Assembly (NCBI GenBank): GCA_017397805.1
Contig: JAFQHW010000035.1
Coordinates: 1-43,385 of the forward strand
Source of the DNA: Clostridia bacterium
Lineage (GTDB): Bacteria; Bacillota; Clostridia; Oscillospirales; CAG-382
DNA length: 43,385 nt
Direction of reading: 5' to 3'
The position numbers and the translations under genes are program-made. Positions 28,303 to 36,184 of the stretch are shown piece by piece; the stretch's first letter is position 1; each line of letters starts with the position of its first letter. The notes beneath the pieces were generated by a model. The model did no database searches, was not told the DNA's origin, and was given only the letters and a program-made list of their open reading frames with translations.

Positions 28303-29358
28303 TTATGTATCTTCCTTTAACAGTCGTTCAAGCTCCTCGGTAAGGGCATCGGTAATGCGCTCGATGGGTACGCGGCGAATGATCTCGCCCTTGCGGAATA
28401 TTACCGCCTCGTCACCTGCGCCTGCCGCGCCTATATCCGCTTCTTTGGCTTCTCCGGGGCCGTTAACTATACAGCCCATCAACGCTACGTCTATGTTTTT
28501 ATCACAAGGGATGTTACAAAAAACGGACTCTAACTCCTTCGCCTTGGAAATTAAATCAAAACCCGTTCTTCCGCAGGTAGGACAGGAGATAAGGTTTATC
28601 CCCTTCCTCAGTCCAAGGCTTTTGAGTATGGTTTTTGCCGCCGCAACTTCCTCCTCCACCTTTTCGGATAAGGAAACCCTTACGGTATCGCCTATGCCCT
28701 CTGCCAACAGCGAACCTATGCCGATGGCGCTTTTTACAAGGGCGGCGTTGCCCGTGCCCGTTTCTGTTACACCCAAATGCAAGGGGTAGTCGGTCTGTTG
28801 CGCCAAGATTCTGTTAGCGGCAATCATATTCTTTACGTTACTGCTTTTAACGGAAAGCACTATGTTGTCGAAATCAAAATTACGGAGCAGTTCTGCGTTA
28901 TATACTGCGCTTTCCGCAATAGCCTCCGCCGTGGGGGCGCCGTATTTTTCAAGCAATCTTTTCTCAAGGCTGCCGCCGTTTATGCCTATGCGGATGGGGA
29001 TGTTTTTTTGCCTGCAAATATCCGCAACCGCCTTTATACGCTCGTTGCTTCCTATATTGCCGGGGTTTATGCGTATCTTGCTTACGCCCACCTCAGCCGC
29101 CAGCAAGGCAAGCTTATAATCAAAATGAATATCCGCCACCAAGGGAAGCTTCGTACGGGGCAAAAGATATTCCAGCGTTTTTGCCGCCGCCTTGCTGTTA
29201 AATGCCATGCGCACTATATCACAGCCGCACTCTTCCAAGGAGCGAAGCTGTTCAAGGCACGCTTCCTTATCCTCGGAGGGGGTGTTCAGCATCGATTGGA
29301 TGCTAACGGGGGCACCGCCGCCCATCTTGAGCCCCCTTACGGTTATCTGTTTGCTCAT
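28303..29358 (-). CDS. ispG: 4-Hydroxy-3-methylbut-2-enyl-diphosphate synthase (flavodoxin/ferredoxin)
   Basis: The 351-residue [4Fe-4S] enzyme converts MEcPP to HMBPP in the DXP pathway and needs low-potential electrons. The N-terminal barrel has VADIHFDYKLA and RINPGNIG; the C-terminal cluster cysteines lie in CPTCGRTG (about 256) and MGCIVNGPGEA (about 292). A GTG two codons upstream is possible, but ATG 29356-29358 with AAGAAG 8 bases upstream is preferred. It lies between rseP (23 bases) and polC (4 bases). Confidence 0.96.
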   Translation of the reverse strand: MSKQITVRGLKMGGGAPVSIQSMLNTPSEDKEACLEQLRSLEECGCDIVRMAFNSKAAAKTLEYLLPRTKLPLVADIHFDYKLALLAAEVGVSKIRINPGNIGSNERIKAVADICRQKNIPIRIGINGGSLEKRLLEKYGAPTAEAIAESAVYNAELLRNFDFDNIVLSVKSSNVKNMIAANRILAQQTDYPLHLGVTETGTGNAALVKSAIGIGSLLAEGIGDTVRVSLSEKVEEEVAAAKTILKSLGLRKGINLISCPTCGRTGFDLISKAKELESVFCNIPCDKNIDVALMGCIVNGPGEAKEADIGAAGAGDEAVIFRKGEIIRRVPIERITDALTEELERLLKEDT

Positions 29359-29381
29359 AAACACATCTTCTTTACAAAAAA

Positions 29382-31157
29382 TTAATTAAACAGTCCTATT
29401 ACGTCTTTAAACATTACGAACACCATAAGTCCCAGCACCAAAACCCAGCTTATCCCCATAATTATCGTTTCGGCTTTCGGGGGCAGAGGCTTGCGGCGCA
29501 CACCTTCGATGGCATATAGCAAAAATCTGCCGCCGTCAAGAACGGGCAAGGGTAAAAGATTGCATATACCGAGGCTTAAAGATATCATAACGATAAGGTT
29601 AAACAGATATTCAATGCCGCCGTCTTCCGCTTCCACTGCCTGACCTATCTGTTCACCGATACCAACGGGACCGGAAAGCGCTTCTATGCCGTACTTGCCC
29701 TTAAAGGTCTGCAAAATGCCGTCAACCGTCATCTTCAGGGAGGACAAGGGCTGGAAAACAGCGTTGTGGCACACGCTTCCAAAGGTTTTCTCTACGCTGT
29801 CCACGTAAAAATCCGGTCTGCCGCAAAGGATTCCCTGCTCGCTTGCCTTGTGGAACACCACGTTTTCTACCACGAGTTCCTTTCCGTCGCGGATTACCGT
29901 AATATCCGTAGGCTCTATGCCTTCGTTAAACACGCCGTAATTCAAATCCATGGGTACGGGGGTGTTGTAGGAGCCGACCTCCTTTATCTCGTCACCCACC
30001 TGCAAAGCACCGCTTATTGCCAAGGATGCGCCCTCAAGCTTCGCATTCTTAAGGATTATGGGGTTAGCCATTTGCACGTACCAATTATATTTAAGAGTAA
30101 GCTCGCCTTTTTCGTCACCGTAGGCGGCGGCAAACTCGTCTGCCGTCATTTTTTCGGGAATTTTCTCGCCGTTAACTTCTAAAACCTGCGCGTTTTTCTG
30201 TATTTCACCGTATTGCTCCGAAAATTTAAGCATGCCGCCGTCATCTACGTAAAGGGGCAGTTCCTTAAAGCTTTCAAAGCTGTAAGAGAAGGTCTCAGGC
30301 TCCAAAAAGACCTTGTAATAGCGCACGATGCCTACGGTATAAGCGTTGGGATAAGCTTCTTTAAGGGCGTTTAAACGCTCCTCGTCGGTAGCGCCCTCAC
30401 TGCCGAAGCTTTGGTCGGCTATAACCGTTTCGCCAAGGGAGTATATAACGTCACCCTTTTGAAAGCTGCCCGAATTCTCACTGAGGACGAAATATTTCTT
30501 CTCGCCGTTATACTCAAGGGGCAGTGCGGAAAGCTTGACGTTTTCGTAGCTTATGGGGTTCAGTATGGTACTGCTGTTTTTGCGGAAAACCACTATTTCC
30601 TCAGCATTGCCGTGGTCTTTCAAGAAGGCTTCGATGCCGTTTTCGCCCGTTACGGCTTTGCCGTCCACCGCGTAGATTATATCGCCTTTTTCAAATCCGT
30701 TACCGTCGGCGGTAACGTAAACCATCTCTTTTCCGCTTACGTTGTTATCCGCAAAGCCGCCTATCTTGGTGCCGTACAGCTCGCTTTGAAAAAGCACGAT
30801 TATCGCCATTATCAAAAGTCCCAACAGTACGTTCATGGCGGGACCTGCCAAAACGATAAGCATCCTCTGCCAAACGGGTTTGGTGTTAAGAGGCGGCTTG
30901 CCCTCGTCTTCGGGGTCACTTCCGTCGTCGTCTGCCGCTTCGCCCACCATATCCACAAAACCGCCTATAGGCAACGCGCGCAGAGTAAATTTATTATACT
31001 TGCCCTGCTTTTGGAAAAGCTTGGGACCCATACCGATGGAATACTCCCTTATGCCCACCTTAAAAAAGCGGGCAACCAGATAATGCCCCAGCTCGTGGAT
31101 GGCGATAAGCGCACCGAAAATAAAAAGAGTTAAAATTACAGTTAAAATTACGTTCAT
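29382..31157 (-). CDS. rseP: Site-2 intramembrane metalloprotease (RseP/RasP family) with extended multi-PDZ region
   Basis: The membrane zinc protease cleaves transmembrane substrates such as anti-sigma factors and signal-peptide remnants. The first helix contains HELGH (His21, Glu22, His25); the second zinc-ligand motif NLLPLPVLDGG is at about 525-535. The protein has 591 residues where 350-450 is usual. The extra length lies between the motifs and shows several PDZ-like turns: GFEKGDIIYAVDGKAV, SFQKGDVIYSLGETVI, AQVLEVNGEKIP and ALQVGDEIKEVG. ATG 31155-31157 with GGAG 7 bases upstream is preferred over the TTG one codon earlier. It is in the conserved dxr-rseP-ispG-polC order. Confidence 0.93.
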   Translation of the reverse strand: MNVILTVILTLFIFGALIAIHELGHYLVARFFKVGIREYSIGMGPKLFQKQGKYNKFTLRALPIGGFVDMVGEAADDDGSDPEDEGKPPLNTKPVWQRMLIVLAGPAMNVLLGLLIMAIIVLFQSELYGTKIGGFADNNVSGKEMVYVTADGNGFEKGDIIYAVDGKAVTGENGIEAFLKDHGNAEEIVVFRKNSSTILNPISYENVKLSALPLEYNGEKKYFVLSENSGSFQKGDVIYSLGETVIADQSFGSEGATDEERLNALKEAYPNAYTVGIVRYYKVFLEPETFSYSFESFKELPLYVDDGGMLKFSEQYGEIQKNAQVLEVNGEKIPEKMTADEFAAAYGDEKGELTLKYNWYVQMANPIILKNAKLEGASLAISGALQVGDEIKEVGSYNTPVPMDLNYGVFNEGIEPTDITVIRDGKELVVENVVFHKASEQGILCGRPDFYVDSVEKTFGSVCHNAVFQPLSSLKMTVDGILQTFKGKYGIEALSGPVGIGEQIGQAVEAEDGGIEYLFNLIVMISLSLGICNLLPLPVLDGGRFLLYAIEGVRRKPLPPKAETIIMGISWVLVLGLMVFVMFKDVIGLFN

Positions 31158-31169
31158 CAAAAGTCTCCG

Positions 31170-32288
31170 TTATATGGCGGCAAGCACCTTTTCTCTTGCC
31201 TCTTTGTCCGCTTCTTCAATTTGCTCGATGGTGGGGTTTTGTATGGCCTTATGCTCTACGGTGGCTTTAATTACCGTATCCGATATGCCCGTAAAGGAAA
31301 GCTTGCCCTTCAGGAAAAGCCCTACCGCCGCTTCGTTGGCACCGTTCATGGCGGCGGGGGTGGTGCCTCCCTGCCTTGCGGCAAAGCGCGCCAAGGGCAA
31401 TAGGGGAAACGCCTCCCCGTCCGGGGGATAAAAGCTAAGACCGCCAAGGGTATCAAAATCCAGCTCCTTGGCAAGGGACGGCGCTCTGTTGGGGTAGGTT
31501 AAAGCGTACTGTATGCAAAGGCGCATATCCGGCACACCTAACTGTGCAATAACCGCGTTGTCGTCATATACAACCATGGAATGTATAATACTTTCCCTAT
31601 GGATTATTACCTTAATTTTATCCTCCGATACACCGAAAAGGTGCATAGCTTCAATAAGCTCCAAGCCCTTGTTCATCATGGTGGCGCTGTCGATAGTCAC
31701 CTTGTTACCCATGGACCAATTAGGGTGCTTCAGCGCATCGGCGGGGGTGACGGTTTCCAAAAATTCTTTACTCTTGCCGAAGAAAGGCCCACCCGAAGCG
31801 GTAAGGATAAGGCTTTTTGGGCGAGGCTGTCCCTGTAAGCATTGAAAAATGGCAGAATGCTCACTATCTACGGGCAGTATGCCCTTTTTTGCCAAGGGCA
31901 TAACCACACTGCCACCTGCCACAAGGGTTTCTTTGTTGGCAAGGGCTAAGGTTTTATCCGCTTTAAGGCAAGCTACGGTAGGGCGCAGACCGCGGATGCC
32001 CGTAAGTGCGTTAAGCACCGTGTCACAGTCTGTCTCCGCACCGAAGGAGTTAAGGGTATCTTCACCCGTCACTACCTTAATCGCGGTATCCGCCAAGGCA
32101 GTTTTTAGTTCACCGTAATGCTTTTCGCCTATATATGCACGGTCAGGCTTAAAGCGGCGGCACTGCTCTTCCAAAAGCTTTACACGGCTTCCCGCCGCCA
32201 GCGCACCTATTTTTATACCTAAATTTTCTGCCGATTCCAAGGCTTGAGTGCCTATTGAGCCTGTAGAGCCGAGTATGCAAAGTTTCAT
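31170..32288 (-). CDS. dxr: 1-Deoxy-D-xylulose 5-phosphate reductoisomerase
   Basis: The 372-residue NADPH enzyme performs the first committed step of the DXP isoprenoid pathway. The N-terminal LGSTGSIGTQAL is the NADPH-binding signature; LALANKETLVAGG, VDSEHSAIFQCLQG, LTASGGPF and MNKGLELIEAMHLF are the catalytic and metal-binding blocks. It overlaps the cdsA stop by ATGA (32285-32288) and is followed by rseP after 12 bases. Confidence 0.97.
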   Translation of the reverse strand: MKLCILGSTGSIGTQALESAENLGIKIGALAAGSRVKLLEEQCRRFKPDRAYIGEKHYGELKTALADTAIKVVTGEDTLNSFGAETDCDTVLNALTGIRGLRPTVACLKADKTLALANKETLVAGGSVVMPLAKKGILPVDSEHSAIFQCLQGQPRPKSLILTASGGPFFGKSKEFLETVTPADALKHPNWSMGNKVTIDSATMMNKGLELIEAMHLFGVSEDKIKVIIHRESIIHSMVVYDDNAVIAQLGVPDMRLCIQYALTYPNRAPSLAKELDFDTLGGLSFYPPDGEAFPLLPLARFAARQGGTTPAAMNGANEAAVGLFLKGKLSFTGISDTVIKATVEHKAIQNPTIEQIEEADKEAREKVLAAI

Positions 32289-33139
32289 AATATATTACCA
32301 AATTTGTCAAAGGCTTCAGCTACCATTAAAAAGAGCATAGTAGCTACGGAAAGGAGCATAACGCTGTCAAATCTGTCGGTAACACCGCCGTGACCGGGGA
32401 ACAGCTTGCCGTAGTCCTTAACACCGCAGTCACGCTTAACGGCAGAGGCGGAAAGGTCACCAAGCTGTGCTATAAGGGATGCGGGTATTGCCAACGCGCC
32501 GTAAATCAAATAATTCATACCGCCGTCAAAGGCTATATTCATAACGAGGCTGTATATAAGCGTACCCACTACGGCACCAACGATACCGCTTATCATGCCT
32601 GCCACGGTCTTTTTTGGGGAAAGGTTGGGGCACAGCTTTTTCTTGCCGAAAAACTTGCCGCCGAAAATAGCAAAGGTATCGGTCATCCATGCGATGATAA
32701 GTATAAGAAGATAATCGCATTTGGCATTATCGCGAACGGAAACGAAGCCATAGAATGCGATTGCCGCAAAAACCGTAAGGGCGGCGCCCGTCATGATCTG
32801 CTTTGCGCCCACTTTTCCAATGGCGGCAACGGTAATTAACATATTATAAAAAACGTAAATGGCTATCAGTATAAATAAAAGGGTGGGTGTGGGCAGGTTT
32901 TCTGCCAATTCGGGCAGAAAATCCCCGATCCTTGCGCTTGCAGTAAATAAGAAGGCGAAGGCTGCCGCAGGCATGGTCACGTACCACTTTTTACTTTCCA
33001 AAACACAGCCTGACATCTCGTAGCCCGCTATAGCGGCAAGCAGCCCTATTGCCAAGGGGAACACCCAAGTGCCCGAAAAATAAAGCACCGGCAAGAATAT
33101 AAATAGAGCAACGATTGCCGTAATAACTCTGGTCTTCAT
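32285..33139 (-). CDS. cdsA: Phosphatidate cytidylyltransferase
   Basis: The 284-residue integral membrane enzyme makes CDP-diacylglycerol for phospholipid synthesis. About seven to eight hydrophobic helices are visible. The diagnostic C-terminal block is complete: SASAVKRDCGVKDYG followed by LFPGHGGVTDRFDS. It follows uppS by 23 bases, the conserved uppS-cdsA-dxr order, and overlaps dxr by four bases. Confidence 0.96.
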   Translation of the reverse strand: MKTRVITAIVALFIFLPVLYFSGTWVFPLAIGLLAAIAGYEMSGCVLESKKWYVTMPAAAFAFLFTASARIGDFLPELAENLPTPTLLFILIAIYVFYNMLITVAAIGKVGAKQIMTGAALTVFAAIAFYGFVSVRDNAKCDYLLILIIAWMTDTFAIFGGKFFGKKKLCPNLSPKKTVAGMISGIVGAVVGTLIYSLVMNIAFDGGMNYLIYGALAIPASLIAQLGDLSASAVKRDCGVKDYGKLFPGHGGVTDRFDSVMLLSVATMLFLMVAEAFDKFGNIL

Positions 33140-33162
33140 AAATGAATTTATCTCCGTTCAGT

Positions 33163-33876
33163 TTATTTTCCGTATCTGCGCTTCCGTTTTCCAAACTCCG
33201 CTATGGCTTCCTTTAGCTTTTCCTCGTTAAAATCGGGCCATAAGTCATCGGAAAAATAATACTCCGCATAGGCGCTTTGCCACAGCAAAAAGTTGGAAAT
33301 ACGCTTTTCCCCTCCGGTTCTTATAACCAAATCCGGGTCGGGCAGTGACGCAGTATATAGTTTATCGGATATACTTTGCTCGCTTATTTCCGTTGCGCCT
33401 TCTTTAATAAGCGCTTCTACGGCTTGCCTTATCTCGTTTCTGCCGCCGTAGCTTAAAGCGATGCACAAAGTAAGCCCCGTGTTGTTTTCAAGTTTATTTT
33501 CGCTTTCCAAAAGTGCCCTTCGGCTTTCCTCGTCAAAATAGGAGAGGTCACCCAAAATCCTAAGCCGCACGTTCTTTTTAATCAGCTCGGGCACATACTT
33601 TATAATGTATGCGTGCATAATTTTCATTATGCCCTCCACCTCGTCGGCAGAGCGTTGCCAATTCTCCGTAGAAAAGGCATAAACCGTCAGACACTCCAAC
33701 CCCAAACGGATGCAAGCGTCCACGGTTTTAACAAAGTTTTCGCTTCCTACCTTATGCCCTGCGGTACGGGGAAGCCCCCTGCGGGTTGCCCATCTGCCGT
33801 TACCGTCCATAATTATAGCCACGTGACGGGGCATAACGGTTATTTCTATGGGTTGCTTCTTCTTTCTTCCAAACAA
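33163..33876 (-). CDS. uppS: Isoprenyl transferase (undecaprenyl diphosphate synthase)
   Basis: The 237-residue cis-prenyltransferase makes the lipid carrier for peptidoglycan. Motifs are VAIIMDGNGRWATRRGLPR near the N-terminus, TVYAFSTENWQRS, ALSYGGRNEI and DLVIRTGGEKRISNFLLWQ. The start is uncertain: TTG 33874-33876 has GAGGTGA 5 bases upstream and is chosen; a TTG at 33901-33903 would add nine residues, and the ATG beginning MPRHVAII would shorten it. A 124-base gap with a hairpin (33915-33950) separates it from frr. Confidence 0.95.
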   Translation of the reverse strand: MFGRKKKQPIEITVMPRHVAIIMDGNGRWATRRGLPRTAGHKVGSENFVKTVDACIRLGLECLTVYAFSTENWQRSADEVEGIMKIMHAYIIKYVPELIKKNVRLRILGDLSYFDEESRRALLESENKLENNTGLTLCIALSYGGRNEIRQAVEALIKEGATEISEQSISDKLYTASLPDPDLVIRTGGEKRISNFLLWQSAYAEYYFSDDLWPDFNEEKLKEAIAEFGKRKRRYGK

Positions 33877-33914
33877 GAAAATCACCTCAGTGTTTTTGCT
33901 CAAAGTCCCTAATA

Positions 33915-33950
33915 GGGGCTGTAAAAAAACTAAAGTTTTCTTACAGCCCC
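33915..33950. other. Hairpin between frr and uppS
   Basis: The 10-bp perfect arms GGGGCTGTAA and TTACAGCCCC enclose AAAAAACTAAAGTTTTC, which can pair further. Neither side has a real T-run after the stem, so it is a weak terminator at best; it may be a transcript-processing or attenuating hairpin inside the operon, or a small palindromic element. The GGGGCTGT end is shared with the 7694 element. Confidence 0.6.
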
Positions 33951-34000
33951 ATATTTATAAAACTACTTGGGGATTATGGCTTATTGGGGCGATTGCCCTT

Positions 34001-34555
34001 TTAGATTTCCATTATCTCAGCTTTTTTGTTTTCGCTTACCTTGTCTACTTCTTTGGTGTACTTATCGGTAAGGTCCTGTACCTCTTTTTCGCTTATCTTC
34101 TGCTCGTCCTCGGTCATCTCGCTTGCCTTCTTCATTTCCTTGCACTTGTCGTTGGCTTCTCTGCGGATGTTACGGAGGGCAACCTTAGAATCCTCACCCA
34201 TATCGCGAACCTGCTTTGTAAGCTCTTTTCTGCGTTCCTCGGTAAGTGCGGGGAAGGAAAGACGGATAGCCTTGCCGTCGCTTTGAGGGGTTATGCCTAT
34301 ATCGGATGCCTGAATAGCCTTTTCCAATGCTTTAAGCACGGAAGGGTCCCAAGGAGTGATAAGCAAGGTCTTAGGGTCGGGAGTCTTAATGTCAGCAACC
34401 TGAGAAACGGGGGTAGGCACACCGTAATAGGGTACGGAAACCTTGTCAAGAACCTTTGCGCTGGCTCTGCCTACGCGGATGCCTGCCAGATCCTCCTCGT
34501 ATACGGAGATAGTCTTCTTCATTTTTTCTTCATAAATTTTAATATCAAGTTTCAT
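34001..34555 (-). CDS. frr: Ribosome recycling factor
   Basis: The 184-residue protein splits post-termination ribosomes with EF-G. Diagnostic blocks are EEDLAGIRVGRASAKVLDKV near the N-terminus, YYGVPTPVSQVA, LLITPWDPSVLKALEKAI and, in the C-terminal helix bundle, RNIRREANDKCKE. Length and order after pyrH are canonical; the spacing to pyrH is 46 bases. Confidence 0.97.
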   Translation of the reverse strand: MKLDIKIYEEKMKKTISVYEEDLAGIRVGRASAKVLDKVSVPYYGVPTPVSQVADIKTPDPKTLLITPWDPSVLKALEKAIQASDIGITPQSDGKAIRLSFPALTEERRKELTKQVRDMGEDSKVALRNIRREANDKCKEMKKASEMTEDEQKISEKEVQDLTDKYTKEVDKVSENKKAEIMEI

Positions 34556-34601
34556 CGCTTTTAGGTTCCTTTCTTAAATTGATATATGTTATTTATTAGC
34601 T

Positions 34602-35306
34602 TTAAGGGTGAATAACCGTACCCACGTCCTCACCTATAAGGGCGCGGCGGATGTTATCGGGGTCTTTAAGTGCAAATACAAGCATTTTCATACCGTTTTC
34701 GCCGCCCATGCAAGCGGCGGTGCCGTCTATAGCCTTCAGGTCTTTTTCAATGACCTCGTTATAGCTCAGACTGCTGTATTTTTTTGCGTTGGGGTTAAGC
34801 TTGGGGTCGCTGTCATAAACACCGTCTATATTCTTGGCGCAAAGGACTATATCCGCTTCTATCTCCAAGGCTCTCAGCATTGCGCCCGTATCCGTGGAGA
34901 AGTAGGGGTTGCCCGTACCGCAGGACAGGATAACCGCACTGCCGCCGCTTAAATAATCCTTAGCCAGCTGAGGGGAGTAATCCTCCGCCAAGCGTTGTAC
35001 CGACAAGGGAGAAAGCACGTGGGTATCAAGGCCGCATTTGATAAGAGTATCCTGCACTGCTATGGAGTTGATAAGGGTAGCCAGCATACCCATGCCGTCA
35101 CTGCGAGGACGTTGGATGTTTATGCCCTGCCTGCCGCGCCAGATATTGCCGCCGCCTATAACGATGGCTATCTCCGCGCCCATATCGGCACAGTCCTTAA
35201 TGGCAGAGCAAACCTTGGTCATAAATTCTCCGTCCAGTATGCAATCGGGGGCAGAAAGTGCTTCGCCTGACAGCTTCAGGAGCACTCTTTTGTACTTTAA
35301 GCTCAT
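34602..35306 (-). CDS. pyrH: UMP kinase
   Basis: The 234-residue hexameric bacterial UMP kinase makes UDP from UMP. It shows RVLLKLSGEAL at the N-terminus, IVIGGGNIWRG, RPRSDGMGMLATLINSIAVQ, CGTGNPYFSTDTGA and KNIDGVYDSDP. The usual upstream neighbours rpsB and tsf are absent; instead an unusual lipoprotein gene lies 41 bases upstream, with no terminator between them. Confidence 0.97.
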   Translation of the reverse strand: MSLKYKRVLLKLSGEALSAPDCILDGEFMTKVCSAIKDCADMGAEIAIVIGGGNIWRGRQGINIQRPRSDGMGMLATLINSIAVQDTLIKCGLDTHVLSPLSVQRLAEDYSPQLAKDYLSGGSAVILSCGTGNPYFSTDTGAMLRALEIEADIVLCAKNIDGVYDSDPKLNPNAKKYSSLSYNEVIEKDLKAIDGTAACMGGENGMKMLVFALKDPDNIRRALIGEDVGTVIHP

Positions 35307-35347
35307 TTTGCACCACTCTTTTCTTTTTATGTAGTTTGTTTTTTAAC

Positions 35348-36184
35348 TCAGTTTTTTAAAAGCTCCTTTAAGCCTTCGGGCACGCTGTTTTCCCACCCGA
35401 TAAGGCTTGCGCTGAGGACTCCTATACTGCCGTTTTCTATGTTTTCGGGCACCGCGCGCATTATATCGTCGGGGAAGTGCTCCTCCGCCAGCGCATTCAG
35501 CTCGCTGTCAAGTCTTTCCTCGTTTATATCCACCGCACCGAAGCAATGGAGCACCTCGTGAGCGTACGCGGCGGGGCAGGCAAAATAATCCCCGTCCTCT
35601 TTTCCGCTGTAGAAGGCAACGCAAAACTCACTGTAATAGTCGCTATCCTCACCCACTGCGGTATCGCAAGGCACGCTAAAGCTTCTGCCGTGGCAGTTAA
35701 AGTGGAACATAAGAAAGTAGTTACCGTATTCCGTGCCTTCAAGAAGGGCGTTAACGTAGCCGTCGTAACCGCCGTAGCCGCTGTTTTTAAAGGTATCCAC
35801 CGCAAAGGTTGCGCCGTTTGCGTAGTGGGGGATGGGGTAGGAGCCTTCCGAATCGCTCCATTTATATTCGAACCGCACTTCCGCGCCGTAGGTCTTGCCT
35901 TGCTTCGTTATATAGTTGCCCGCGTCGGTAACCATTTCCTTTACCGCCGCCTTGCTTTCCGCATCCCACGGGCACTGCTCGTTATCCATAAACACGTTTA
36001 TCCACAAGCAATCGCCCACCAAGGCGGAGGCGCTGCCTATATCCTCCGTGGGGAGCTTTAAAAGCGCTTCTTCCGCGCTTTCGATGCTGTCGTTGCTTGC
36101 CGCCGTCTCATCCCTTTTGCCGCAAGCGGTAAGCAGTATCGCCGCCGCAAACACAAGCGCAAAAAGCCTTAACTTATTTGCCAT
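35348..36184 (-). CDS. Lipoprotein with metzincin-like HExxHxxGxxD zinc-protease motif, unknown family
   Basis: The 278-residue protein has a lipoprotein signal peptide (lipobox LLTAC, Cys21) and a mature domain of about 240 residues. The segment AYAHEVLHCFGAVD holds His209, Glu210, His213, Gly216 and Asp219, the HExxHxxGxxD zinc signature known from snapalysin-like metzincins. A Met242 follows in FPDDIMRAV, where a Met-turn would be expected. An earlier edge-strand-like block precedes it (VRFEYK). Six mature-region cysteines could form disulfides. Activity and substrate are not known. It overlaps the end of the upstream pseudo-hydrolase gene by 11 bases, so the two are translationally coupled, and pyrH follows 41 bases on. 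Confidence 0.75.
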   Translation of the reverse strand: MANKLRLFALVFAAAILLTACGKRDETAASNDSIESAEEALLKLPTEDIGSASALVGDCLWINVFMDNEQCPWDAESKAAVKEMVTDAGNYITKQGKTYGAEVRFEYKWSDSEGSYPIPHYANGATFAVDTFKNSGYGGYDGYVNALLEGTEYGNYFLMFHFNCHGRSFSVPCDTAVGEDSDYYSEFCVAFYSGKEDGDYFACPAAYAHEVLHCFGAVDINEERLDSELNALAEEHFPDDIMRAVPENIENGSIGVLSASLIGWENSVPEGLKELLKN

